From contig CACSIN010000012.1 in NCBI GenBank assembly GCA_902705835.1, forward strand, positions 271,017 through 335,016: a stretch of DNA of 64,000 bases, in the 5' to 3' direction. The DNA comes from BD1-7 clade bacterium. Its GTDB lineage: Bacteria > Pseudomonadota > Gammaproteobacteria > Pseudomonadales > DT-91. The notes beneath the pieces are model-generated. The model saw only the letters and a list, made by a program, of their open reading frames with translations. It ran no database searches and had not been told where the DNA came from. The first letter of the stretch is position 1. The number at the start of each line of letters is the position of its first letter. Below, one piece after another: positions 44,910 through 52,860 of the stretch. Both the position numbers and the translations under genes were made by a program.

Positions 44910-45749
44910 TCAGTTCTCGGCCTTAGTACTCGGCAGTCCCACTCCCGTCTCGGAGCGCATCTTATCCTGTAACCTCACTAATATAGGATTTGCATCGAAC
45001 ACAACATCATCAGCGCCCAACGCACGACAAAAAACACGAAAGCGAGCTTCTTGGGCCGGCGGAATAAACGCTGTTGCTGTACTCTCAGCCAACAGTTGAC
45101 ACGCTTGATCAGCCTCGCTCACATACTCTTGAATTTTCAGCCGCAGGTTATACCCAAGTATCTCAGGCTCCAGAGTTGGATATTCTCGTAAGTGACTCGC
45201 AACCAATGCCCCAAAACTGCGAAATTCATCCCACGCATATCGGTCGTCATCGATATAGTAAATATTCCCGGCCGGATCGCTGACAAAATTAGAAAGCCCT
45301 GCATCTAGCATTAGCCCATGACCGTATGCCATGGCCACGACATTGCAGTATGCAGAAGAGACAAAAGTATTAAATCGATCTGCGTCATCATGAAGAACAT
45401 GAATCGGCGTATAAATATGCGCAATATTGCCAAACAGACGTCCGTTGTCGGAACTGCTGGCGATAAACCACGTTTTTTCTTTAGGGTATATGCCAAGGCA
45501 ACAATCTTTGAGGCGCCGCGCCTTGAGTGCTTCGTAGTCATCACATTCGTCTGTGTCGACAATGCCAAGAGGTAGCAACTTAACAAAGTACCGACGATCA
45601 CTGAATACGCGTGTTCCGGTTTTGCCTTTGTACTGCTGTCCAAATCCCAAAGGCTGTTGCCCAGTCGCAACGATGCTCTGTATGTCTTCGCAGGTAAACT
45701 GCGAGGCCCCTCGAAGAGGAGGGAGTATGCGATCTACTGAAATTCGCAT
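44910..45749 (-). CDS. Kinase-fold protein (atypical or pseudokinase) beside the GTPase/Roadblock genes
   Basis: No family is recognised with confidence, but the 279-residue sequence shows a kinase-like order of elements: a candidate ATP-binding lysine K57 (RYFVKLLP), possible helix-C acid in YEALKARRL, a hinge around HIYTPIHVLHDD and a catalytic-loop-like segment LDAGLSNF (D149, N154, spacing as in HRDxxxxN) followed by YIDDDR (D167/D168, metal-binding like DFG). The glycine-rich loop is weak (GFGQQYKGKTGTRVF). It may be an active atypical kinase or a pseudokinase. It is the last gene after the Roadblock genes in the same direction, but a strong terminator lies between them. Confidence 0.62.
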   Translation of the reverse strand: MRISVDRILPPLRGASQFTCEDIQSIVATGQQPLGFGQQYKGKTGTRVFSDRRYFVKLLPLGIVDTDECDDYEALKARRLKDCCLGIYPKEKTWFIASSSDNGRLFGNIAHIYTPIHVLHDDADRFNTFVSSAYCNVVAMAYGHGLMLDAGLSNFVSDPAGNIYYIDDDRYAWDEFRSFGALVASHLREYPTLEPEILGYNLRLKIQEYVSEADQACQLLAESTATAFIPPAQEARFRVFCRALGADDVVFDANPILVRLQDKMRSETGVGLPSTKAEN

Positions 45750-45769
45750 TTACGGTTCCCATCAAGCAT

Positions 45770-45794
45770 AAAAAAAGCGAGCCAGTCGGCTCGC
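45770..45794 (-). terminator. Intrinsic terminator between the Roadblock gene and the kinase-like gene
   Basis: On the minus strand, stem GCGAGCC / GGCTCGC with loop GACT followed by seven T. It ends transcription after the second Roadblock gene and precedes the kinase-like ATG by about 20 bases, so that gene needs readthrough or its own promoter. Confidence 0.9.
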
Positions 45795-45801
45795 CAAGGT
45801 A

Positions 45802-45865
45802 TAACGGACATTTGCTTGCTCAAGTTAACGAATCGACTCAAGCGCTCTGCCACACAAATAGTCCG
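45802..45865 (-). ncRNA. Structured 3' region after the second Roadblock gene
   Basis: The 64 bases between the Roadblock stop and the terminator form a long imperfect hairpin: AACGGAC-ATTTG pairs with CAAAT-A-GTCCGTT (one unpaired base), and an inner CAAGC/GCTTG stem lies in the loop. No tRNA signature or known RNA family is visible. It is read as a candidate structured RNA or processing element, not as a confirmed gene. Confidence 0.35.
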
Positions 45866-46270
45866 TTACGGAGCAGCTTCTTCGATACGTGCCAAACGGC
45901 TACGTACTGCAGCCCAACCCATGCCCAGATTCGCTTTGCGTGTTGTAATCAACACGGTCAAAACGTTCTTCTTATTTTTACACGTTGCCATGAAGTGGAA
46001 CGTACCATCAGTGGTCATCTGAATCTCGGAAATTGAATTCGTCACCTTCTCACCGCGTTGGCTGGAAAGCATGTCTTCAACAGCACGAATATTACGTCCA
46101 CGAATCATCTCAACCGCTGCAGCGGCAACAGCATCAAGATAACTTTGGGTGAAGTAAGGCACTGAATGGGCAACCGCCAGCATCAGACCGGTATCAACAT
46201 CAACAACGGCTGCGCCAACCGCTCCATCAACATCGCGCAGCATTTCATTAACTTGGTTTTGTAATGACAT
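45866..46270 (-). CDS. Roadblock/LC7 domain protein (second copy)
   Basis: A 134-residue single-domain Roadblock/LC7 (longin-like) protein. Typical fold elements: a long helix MSLQNQVNEMLRDVDGAVGAAVVDVDTGLMLAVAHS then helix DAVAAAAVEMIRGRNIRAVEDML and strands TTDGTFHFMATCKNKKNVLTVLIT. Such proteins regulate small Ras-like GTPases, as GAPs or GEFs (MglB-like). AAGGAG precedes the start. It is 84 bases downstream of the first Roadblock gene. The two Roadblock proteins are clearly different in sequence, so they could form heterodimers. Confidence 0.85.
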   Translation of the reverse strand: MSLQNQVNEMLRDVDGAVGAAVVDVDTGLMLAVAHSVPYFTQSYLDAVAAAAVEMIRGRNIRAVEDMLSSQRGEKVTNSISEIQMTTDGTFHFMATCKNKKNVLTVLITTRKANLGMGWAAVRSRLARIEEAAP

Positions 46271-46354
46271 TTCGTAACTCCTTAACGTTTTATAGTATTA
46301 TCATGCTGCCGGATGTCATTCTGCTCAGTTTTAACACCCTCTACCCATGTCCAA

Positions 46355-46786
46355 TCAGGTAGCCGGTTCAGCACTTTTTCTTAGTTCCTGCAAAAGTCTC
46401 TCAGCGCAACTGCGCGACGCACTCAACAGAAGCCCTAACCCATTCGGCGTGGTGGTAAATGTCACCAACACCAACTTTTTATTGATATGCATGAAGGTGA
46501 TGAACCCTTCTTCATTTTCAACAATAACGTTTTTACATAGCCCCATTTCCATCTCGCCGGTAACAGTGTTACCTAACGACATTAACGAACTACCCATGGA
46601 TGCCAGGCGTTTGGTTGAATCCGCACCGTCGATGGATTTCGCGATCAGATGACCATCTACACTGACAACTAGAGCACCATCGATACTCGGGTGCCTCTGA
46701 ACAAAATCTCTCAGGTAGTTGTTTACCTGTCGAACCAACTCACGCTTGTCACCGAAGGTTTGATTATTCACTGTCGCTATTGTCAT
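46355..46786 (-). CDS. Roadblock/LC7 domain protein (first copy)
   Basis: A 143-residue Roadblock/LC7 protein: the helix ELVRQVNNYLRDFVQRHPSIDGALVVSVDGHLIAKSI, SDSTKRLASMGSSLMSLGNTV-like middle and the strands ITFMHINKKLVLVTFTT are typical. Its ATG overlaps the GTPase stop by four bases (ATGA), a strong sign of translational coupling and stoichiometric partnership with that GTPase. Compared with MglB it is of similar length. The C-terminus ends in a basic helix (LLSASRSCAERLLQELRK). Confidence 0.87.
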   Translation of the reverse strand: MTIATVNNQTFGDKRELVRQVNNYLRDFVQRHPSIDGALVVSVDGHLIAKSIDGADSTKRLASMGSSLMSLGNTVTGEMEMGLCKNVIVENEEGFITFMHINKKLVLVTFTTTPNGLGLLLSASRSCAERLLQELRKSAEPAT

Positions 46787-47325
46787 ACGTTTGCTCCGTT
46801 TAACGTTTCGAGTTCGGTAACGAGTGTTTCCATGAGCAAAAGCACTTGCGACTTTTCCCTCGCATCTATCGTGTACACCGGCAGATGTTGGTGTCTTTTT
46901 TCAAGATGCGCGTGATAGGTATGTATGGCCGGTTTCGGGGCCACATCGGTATGAGTAACGCCAACAACCACGCAACTTTTATCTATAAACGTTGCGAAGT
47001 TGTCGAGATAGATATCGAGGTCAGAGAGCGGGTCTTCACGCGAGTTATCAACTAGGATCACAATACCTAATGCGCCCTGGGCAAGAATCTCCCACATGTA
47101 GCGAAAACGCTCTTGACCGGGTGTGCCGAAAAGCGCAATCGTAGTTTCTTCATCAATTACACACTCGCCATAATCCATCGCTACGGTTGTCTGATCTTTT
47201 TTTTCTGATACTTCGTCACTGGCATCAACATCCGTCGACACTACATTGATGTCACTCAATACCTTAACTGCCGCGGATTTACCCGAGCCAACACAACCGG
47301 TGAAAACAACTTTGATTGTCTGCAT
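46783..47325 (-). CDS. Small Ras-like GTPase of the Roadblock-associated family
   Basis: A 180-residue small GTPase. The P-loop GCVGSGKS is at residues 10-17, switch I lies around the TTVAMDYG segment, and the G3 box is LFGTPGQERF (Gly in place of the usual Asp, as in Roadblock-linked bacterial GTPases), followed by IVILVDNSRED and the G4-type THTD. It is a cytoplasmic molecular switch; target unknown. It directly abuts the upstream gene (TGA then ATG, no gap) and overlaps the Roadblock gene by four bases, so all three are co-translated. Relatives act in polarity (MglA) or in actinobacterial conservons; the context here differs. Confidence 0.9.
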   Translation of the reverse strand: MQTIKVVFTGCVGSGKSAAVKVLSDINVVSTDVDASDEVSEKKDQTTVAMDYGECVIDEETTIALFGTPGQERFRYMWEILAQGALGIVILVDNSREDPLSDLDIYLDNFATFIDKSCVVVGVTHTDVAPKPAIHTYHAHLEKRHQHLPVYTIDAREKSQVLLLMETLVTELETLNGANV

Positions 47326-48348
47326 TCAATACGCTGCCTTTTTTCGAAATATGCGCCTTAATAGCTTTCGGATTAATACAGTATCTGTGGCGACGGTTTC
47401 TCTTGAAGAACTGATAATTCCGGCGACAACAGGCGCTGTGCTGTCTCCCTCCGTGTCTATTGCAGTATCAAGAACACCCCCCGACAGCGCAGCCGCCTGA
47501 ATAAATCGGGCAATAAGATCAGCATTGATCGCCTTGTGTGCCAGAAGGTCTGCCATTTGCACGCCGCGAATCATGTGTGATGCCAAACGTAAATCCAGAT
47601 GAGTATAGGGAAGACGTCCAAAGTCAGGCCAAGACCGAATCTGTAGTCGCCCTTCTGGTAGTCCCAGTACTGGCGAGTTATAGCCAACTAACCAAAGCAA
47701 GTGATCAATGCCAATTGCCCGGTACTGCCAGTCTTGTGCTTTCTCGGCTGCCTTTTTGGGCTTAATCTTTCGACTCGAAAATGCTGCTTTCTCAGCCAGC
47801 AACTTCTTAAATTCGAGACTTAAATCATTGCCATCCATCCAGCTATTAGAAATTCTGGCGACACCGGTCTGAACATCCATAAACAGAGATGCAACATGCT
47901 TGCTACGAACCTCGATGCATAACGCTTGTTCACAGGCGTTTTCAAGAATCATCTTTAAGCTACTGACACTATTACCCGTGTCTTCTAGATGGTCAGGATT
48001 ATCAGAGAGACCCGCTAAGCGGCCAGAGAACAACGCGGTTAACCCCGATGTTGTTGCAGGCTTAATCAAGTACGGGATTTCTTCTTCAGATACAGACAAG
48101 GAGCGATAGATGAGCGCTTGATGGATTACTTCATCATATACAACCGGCAATGGCCCACGTTGATGCTTTCGCCACGCACGAATGATCGTTTCGAAGCTCG
48201 GATCGCTGGGGGAAATAACGACCAAGTCTGCATCACCAATCTCCGCGATTTCGCAAATACCGGCGTGTCGATTTGAGAGATGGTGCATAACCAACTCCAA
48301 GTGCGACTTCTCGCTCTGACTGAATAACCTTATTGCGACCCTAACCAT
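47326..48348 (-). CDS. Roadblock/GTPase-associated protein with a receiver-like N-terminus
   Basis: A ~340-residue cytoplasmic protein with no firm family. Residues 1-~115 look like a degenerate response-regulator receiver: alternating strand/helix pattern RVAIRLFSQSEKSHLELVMHHL, ADLVVISPSDPSFETIIRAWRK and PYLIKPATTSGLTALF, without the phosphorylation Asp in its expected place. Residues ~225-300 include SWPDFGRLPYTHLDLRLASHM and a helix-turn-helix-like bundle ending IARFIQAAALSGGV; a basic C-terminus (LLRRIFRKKAAY) follows. The start at 48348 (MVRVAIRL) has GGA 9 bases upstream. It abuts the GTPase gene with no gap, so it is probably a core partner of the switch. Confidence 0.65.
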   Translation of the reverse strand: MVRVAIRLFSQSEKSHLELVMHHLSNRHAGICEIAEIGDADLVVISPSDPSFETIIRAWRKHQRGPLPVVYDEVIHQALIYRSLSVSEEEIPYLIKPATTSGLTALFSGRLAGLSDNPDHLEDTGNSVSSLKMILENACEQALCIEVRSKHVASLFMDVQTGVARISNSWMDGNDLSLEFKKLLAEKAAFSSRKIKPKKAAEKAQDWQYRAIGIDHLLWLVGYNSPVLGLPEGRLQIRSWPDFGRLPYTHLDLRLASHMIRGVQMADLLAHKAINADLIARFIQAAALSGGVLDTAIDTEGDSTAPVVAGIISSSRETVATDTVLIRKLLRRIFRKKAAY

Positions 48349-48617
48349 GGTATGTCCGTTGTAACCTTGATTCTTCCTGATCTCCATAACCAAGATTATC
48401 CAGAACCAATCACTGCGAACCAGCTATTGAGATTTACTCATATCGTTAGGTATAGGGTCATTTGTAGCACCATGGTTAAATACGTAGATAAGATCATCCG
48501 TAATTTACCCATTACTCAGATAGGCCCGCTCAAGGAACGGTTTAAGCAAAGGGAAATTTGTGACGTAAGCACTTGTTTAAATTGATTTTTATTCGACCAC
48601 CAACTAATAATTAGTGT

Positions 48618-49319
48618 TTAACACTGAACCGGAAACAACGCCACCGTGAAGAAACCGCCTAACGCACCATCATAATTAGCATATAGCTGAACAGAAACCG
48701 AATGATCATCGCCATAGCGTATGAGATCACAACGAATATCAATGGATTCTAATGAGCAACGTGCCGTGTTCATTGCCATTAACAAACCAGCTCGATATGA
48801 GGGCATCAGCCAGTCAATGGCCTGAGTACCGATAACTGCTGCTTTTTGATGGCCCTTCAGATTCAGTATATCCAACGCTGAAACATTGATATCACTAACG
48901 ACCCCATCACGACTCAAGACAATTAACGCCAAACGAGATTGCTTCAACATATCGTCTGCAATCGCGTGCCGATCTAGCTGATAGGACGCATTAAACCCCG
49001 CTGACCAGCTGAGAAAATCCATTAATGTTTCTCGAGAATGGCCGGGCAGCACCCTAAGCGTAGATACTAACTCTCCCTCAGTTTCTGTAACGTGTAGCAT
49101 CCCCTTATAATGTTTGTCACCAATACCTGAGATCAACCAGTTGAGAGATACGTTCAGGAGCTGACAAAGACCAATAAGGTTCGATAATTTAGGGTGTTTT
49201 CCGTTCAGCCAACCACTAACTGTTGCCGGCGTTACATCGAGAATCAGGGCAATATTGGTTTTGGTGTATCGTGATGTTTCTATCGCGTCACGCAAGCGCT
49301 CTGTAAATAGCTCAAGCAT
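48618..49319 (-). CDS. XRE-type HTH regulator with a PAS-like domain (second of two)
   Basis: A ~233-residue regulator. Residues 1-~65 are an XRE helix-turn-helix (NIALILDVTPATVSGWLNGKHPKLSNLIGLCQLLNVSLNWL). Residues ~115-230 are PAS-like (QSRLALIVLSRDGVVSDINVSALDILNL and a C-terminal strand FFTVALFP). Start at 49319 is preferred because it overlaps the preceding gene by 8 bases (ATGCTTGA) with GGTGAG about 8 bases upstream; a GTG at 49337 is possible. It is a paralogue of the upstream gene product and may bind the same operators or sense a small ligand via PAS. Confidence 0.8.
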   Translation of the reverse strand: MLELFTERLRDAIETSRYTKTNIALILDVTPATVSGWLNGKHPKLSNLIGLCQLLNVSLNWLISGIGDKHYKGMLHVTETEGELVSTLRVLPGHSRETLMDFLSWSAGFNASYQLDRHAIADDMLKQSRLALIVLSRDGVVSDINVSALDILNLKGHQKAAVIGTQAIDWLMPSYRAGLLMAMNTARCSLESIDIRCDLIRYGDDHSVSVQLYANYDGALGGFFTVALFPVQC

Positions 49320-50034
49320 AATCTGGCTCACCGACACTTTTTATAATGATCTCATAAACCATGTACCCTTGATGTTCACGCAAACAGGCTTTAGTAACAA
49401 CTGGCAGCTTGGTTTCGCCACACACATCCAACAACCTCACAAAGTTGTACTCGCCATAGCCTTGAGACGCGACCAAATCCAGAGATCGTCGGGACTTGTG
49501 ATGATACTCCGGGCACACAAACTCAAACGTACTTCGACCAATTAACTGGCGAGCATGTGACGCCCCAATCAAGCGCTGAATTGCAGGGTTAGTATCTAAA
49601 ATCACACCCTGACGGTTTGCACGTATCCAGCCGATATCGCCGCGGCATAACAAATCATAGCCGCCAGAAGACACCGATAAAGAAGGTAATTTTTCACGAT
49701 ATCGTTGCATTGCTAAGACGATCTCATGCACCGCACCTGCGTCAACCTCGATATGGCGAAGCGTGCGAATCAGCTGCCGCTCAAATTCTGAGGACGCCAC
49801 CGTTGACGGTGCTTCCTGTTGCCCCTCCCCATAAACTAACCAGTTAAGTGAAACCGGCAAATGTTCACCGATTAGTGATAACGCTTCGACCGTCAGGTTC
49901 AATCCTTTTAACCACTGGCTAACACGTGAACGAGATATACCCGCTTTGCGCGCAAAACCTGCTGGTGTGAGCCCTTCATCCTGAATTGCTAACATGAGTC
50001 GAAGCCCGATAGACTGACTTGAGCCAATTTGCAT
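49312..50034 (-). CDS. XRE-type HTH regulator with a PAS-like domain (first of two)
   Basis: A ~240-residue regulator with an N-terminal XRE helix-turn-helix (GLTPAGFARKAGISRSRVSQWLKG) and a C-terminal PAS-like domain (GDIGWIRANRQGVILDTNPAIQRLIGASHARQLIGR). The start at 50034 is preferred (GGGAGAG about 11 bases upstream) over the TTG at 50058. It heads the leftward block and overlaps the next paralogue by 8 bases, indicating tandem duplication and coupled translation. As the first genes upstream of the receiver-like/GTPase/Roadblock cluster they may control it, but a 269-base gap separates the two parts. Confidence 0.8.
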   Translation of the reverse strand: MQIGSSQSIGLRLMLAIQDEGLTPAGFARKAGISRSRVSQWLKGLNLTVEALSLIGEHLPVSLNWLVYGEGQQEAPSTVASSEFERQLIRTLRHIEVDAGAVHEIVLAMQRYREKLPSLSVSSGGYDLLCRGDIGWIRANRQGVILDTNPAIQRLIGASHARQLIGRSTFEFVCPEYHHKSRRSLDLVASQGYGEYNFVRLLDVCGETKLPVVTKACLREHQGYMVYEIIIKSVGEPDYA

Positions 50035-50532
50035 GAAACTTTGTCTCTCCCGGGCCAATCAAGCAGTATCTCCTGACTGCCCTATTCATTATTATTATTC
50101 TAAGAACCGGATAGGATCTGACATTGGAAGATTTCTATCGCAAGTAATCCGATCAATGTTTCGAAGGGGCTCCCCTAGTTGCCAGTGAGTGACTCCGCTA
50201 GACGAACTATACCGGCACAGGTAATTCACTAACAATTTTAGCGATTTTCAAAAGCGACTAGCGCATTGAAATGTGCAACCCAACATCCTCAAGATGCTGC
50301 AACGTTTGGAGGGCAAGGTTTAGAGTTTCAAAAAATGACAAAAGTTAACTGATGAAAGCGTTATTAAAGGCGCCCTCTAAATCAATGACAACGCGCTATA
50401 TCTAACATATTTATATTTCAGAGATCCTGAAAAATCTACGCCTATGTCATCACAACATAGGCGTGTGAAGCGTTGATATAAGTCAAAGCCTTGAAAGGTT
50501 ACTGAACTCTAACGAAACAGATTGTTTAATAA
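50035..50532. other. Long intergenic region upstream of the regulator/GTPase block
   Basis: About 500 AT-rich bases without a supported gene. TTGATATAAGTCAA at 50473-50486 resembles an FNR box (one mismatch) but lies 440 bases before the regulator start and just beyond the msrA stop, so it may be chance. The rest should carry the promoter of the XRE-PAS operon. Confidence 0.45.
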
Positions 50533-51165
50533 TCAATCGAACGAAACATCACAACCACCAAGCCCGCAATAGCCGGCTGGGTTTTTACCCAGATATTGCT
50601 GATGGTAAGTCTCTGCATAAAAGAACGGACCTGCTGCTTGGATTTCAGTGGTGATATCTGTATGCCCTTTCGCAGTTAGCCGTTGCTGATAATGTTCCGC
50701 ACTCGCTGTTGCAAGCGTAATCTGTTGATCAGAAAAGGTATAAATACCGGATCGATATTGCGTGCCTTGGTCGTTACCTTGACGCATTCCCTGTGTTGGG
50801 TTGTGTGATTCCCAAAAAAGAGTGAGCAATTGCGAATAACTCACTATCGCCGGATCAAACACCACTAACACAGCTTCAGTATGGCCGGTTTTACCGCTAC
50901 AAACTTCTTCATAAGTGGGGTTAAGAGTATGGCCCGCAATATATCCAACGGCCGTTACGTACACGCCATCTTGCGTCCAGAATTTACGTTCTGCCCCCCA
51001 AAAACATCCAAGCGCAAAAACCGCTTTCTCCATGTTTTCGGGAAACGGCCCTGTCATTGAGTGGTGGTTAATGAAATGCGCTGCATCGAGCGCCAGTGGT
51101 TCGGAGCGCCCAGGGAGCGCCTCGTCTGCTGTTACCAATTGCGTCTTTTTACCAAAACCAAACAT
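50533..51165 (-). CDS. msrA: Peptide methionine-S-sulfoxide reductase MsrA
   Basis: Repairs oxidised methionine (S-sulfoxide) in proteins. The 210-residue protein has the catalytic motif [12 protein letters not shown] (Cys near residue 53), [26 protein letters not shown], and a C-terminal resolving region [17 protein letters not shown] with two further cysteines. An N-terminal extension of about 40 residues precedes the catalytic domain. The start at 51165 (MFGFGKKT) follows GAGGTGG. It is monocistronic and lies beside the ChrR/sigma locus, thematically consistent with photooxidative stress, but no ECF promoter is visible before it. Confidence 0.94.
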   Translation of the reverse strand: MFGFGKKTQLVTADEALPGRSEPLALDAAHFINHHSMTGPFPENMEKAVFALGCFWGAERKFWTQDGVYVTAVGYIAGHTLNPTYEEVCSGKTGHTEAVLVVFDPAIVSYSQLLTLFWESHNPTQGMRQGNDQGTQYRSGIYTFSDQQITLATASAEHYQQRLTAKGHTDITTEIQAAGPFFYAETYHQQYLGKNPAGYCGLGGCDVSFD

Positions 51166-51360
51166 AGGCCACCTCATCATTATTGCTTGCGACAAAGCAT
51201 GCGCTTCGGCAGTTACAAGTCAAGTTATTCATCCGCGAGACACTCGCAGAGTGTTGATAATTGTATGCAATAACACTGGGGAAGGAGTTTCAAACGCGAG
51301 AGCCTACGGAAGGGCTCAGATCTGAGCCCTTTATCCAAACGCTTACCCACTCGATCTAGT

Positions 51361-52101
51361 TCAAGCAGGTAGAGGATGGTTTCGGCGCAATAACGGGTTT
51401 AACCATCGAGTGAAGAAACCCGTGAACTGAATCGGCGCATCAAGAGTGATAAGGCATACACACTCAGAGTCTTTAGTCGCGACTGGCGTATGCTTATGGT
51501 CCGCATCGCGGAAGACAAAATCCCCTGCTTGGTACATACCATCTTCATCAGAAAACGCACCGTGCAGCACCACTGTAACCTCTTCACCAATATGGGAATG
51601 ATGCGCCATTCGACCACCCGGTTTAATACGAACTAAGGCCACTTTAGCGCCATTGGTATCAGTGCACAGTGCCGTCATTCGTACACTTGGCGAGACACGC
51701 GTCCACGCCATGTCGTCATAATCGTTGTCAAAAAACTGCGTGATGCAACGCGGTACAAACGACGGCATGGTAAACGAGCGCTTTTCAGAAGGCTCGCCGT
51801 CCGAACCGGAACCTGCAAGATTGACGACGTCGGCTTTACTCTGAGCGTCACGTTGAATTTTACCCATCACACGGTCTTTCAACGATGCACTAACGCCTGC
51901 GGGCTCAATATCGCGTAGTTGCTCACTACCAATCGCGTTAAGGTTGCGAATGGTATTGCGGCAATGTGAACAATGTTCCACATGCGCAGAAATACACATA
52001 GCTCGACTCAATGCCATTGATCCGGCGGAGTATTCTACCAAGTGCTCGATCGAGGGATGATTATTGCTGTCTGATTTCATTGAATTGTCGTTACTTGTCA
52101 T
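51361..52101 (-). CDS. chrR: ChrR-type zinc-binding anti-sigma factor with a cupin domain
   Basis: A 246-residue anti-sigma factor. The N-terminal anti-sigma domain carries the zinc motif H40-x3-C44-x2-C47 (HVEHCSHC) plus upstream His (H15 or H20), as in ChrR. From about residue 130 is a cupin domain with metal ligands HHSHIGEEVTVVLHG and a later His (DHKHTPV). In Rhodobacter, ChrR releases the sigma factor upon singlet oxygen exposure. It lies two bases downstream of the sigma gene and is co-transcribed with it, which fits a sigma/anti-sigma switch. The spacer region (residues 55-125) is more Ser-rich than in Rhodobacter. Confidence 0.9.
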   Translation of the reverse strand: MTSNDNSMKSDSNNHPSIEHLVEYSAGSMALSRAMCISAHVEHCSHCRNTIRNLNAIGSEQLRDIEPAGVSASLKDRVMGKIQRDAQSKADVVNLAGSGSDGEPSEKRSFTMPSFVPRCITQFFDNDYDDMAWTRVSPSVRMTALCTDTNGAKVALVRIKPGGRMAHHSHIGEEVTVVLHGAFSDEDGMYQAGDFVFRDADHKHTPVATKDSECVCLITLDAPIQFTGFFTRWLNPLLRRNHPLPA

Positions 52102-52103
52102 GT

Positions 52104-52688
52104 TTATCTCCGCACCAGTACTTCCAGTTTACTGAGAGCAAGCCGTACACGGGATTTTACAGTCCCAAGAGGCAATCCCATTTCATCTGCTGCTTCCTGG
52201 TGGCTTTTACCCTCCAGATAAACTTTTGCTAGGGCCTGTGCCTGGTCAGAGGGAAGCTGATTCATTCCATGACGCACGCTGTCTTCCGCGTTGCGCTGCT
52301 GCGCATCGGCGAAAGGATCGGCGCTTTCGTCTTCCAACTTATCAAAAATAATATCAGGATCTATCTCACTGAGATATCTGCCGTTCTTGCGCAGATAATC
52401 AATTCTGGCATTTCTCGCCAAAGTAAATATCCACGTACTAACTGCCGCTTTCTCAGGATTGTAGGTATGTGCTTTGTTCCAAACCTTCACCAATACCTCC
52501 TGAACCAACTCATCAGCAATCAGCGCTGCCCCTGGTTGCGCAGCTAGACTATACGCTTTGAGCCTGGGCGCAAAATGGTCGAAGAGAGTTGCGAACGATC
52601 TTTCACATCGTTCTTGCGCAACTTTTTGCATACAAAGTTTCAGATCGTCTGACATAGCTGTCTTGGTCTTCAACGTGGATAGTGACAT
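52104..52688 (-). CDS. rpoE: ECF sigma factor of the ChrR-controlled type (group ECF11)
   Basis: A 194-residue ECF sigma factor. Region 2 reads LVQEVLVKVWNKAHTYNPEKAAVSTWIFTLARNARIDYLRK; region 4 reads ALAKVYLEGKSHQEAADEMGLPLGTVKSRVRLALSKLE. Together with the adjacent ChrR-type anti-sigma gene this is the RpoE-ChrR pair. A sequence matching its own promoter pattern lies at 52740-52769, so it is autoregulated. An internal ATG at 52655 (MSDDLKLC) is a shorter alternative start. Confidence 0.92.
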   Translation of the reverse strand: MSLSTLKTKTAMSDDLKLCMQKVAQERCERSFATLFDHFAPRLKAYSLAAQPGAALIADELVQEVLVKVWNKAHTYNPEKAAVSTWIFTLARNARIDYLRKNGRYLSEIDPDIIFDKLEDESADPFADAQQRNAEDSVRHGMNQLPSDQAQALAKVYLEGKSHQEAADEMGLPLGTVKSRVRLALSKLEVLVRR

Positions 52689-52739
52689 AGTAATTTTCGC
52701 TCATTTCCCGCAAATGGGCCAGATTCCGTTGCTATGATT

Positions 52740-52769
52740 CTCTTACGCGATGAAAAATAGTTCGGATCA
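52740..52769 (-). promoter_or_regulatory. RpoE(ChrR)-type ECF promoter for the sigma/anti-sigma operon
   Basis: On the minus strand TGATCC (52764-52769), an 18-base spacer and TAAGAG (52740-52745), identical to the Rhodobacter RpoE pattern TGATCC-N18-TAAGA. Predicted start near 52733, 45 bases before the sigma ATG, supporting autoregulation. Confidence 0.8.
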
Positions 52770-52860
52770 CCCCGTGTTCAGAAATGTTTTGGGTCGTGAG
52801 CCTATCGATAAAGAAGTCCACTAAACCAACACCCGGCGGCCAATAAAATCTCCGGTGATG

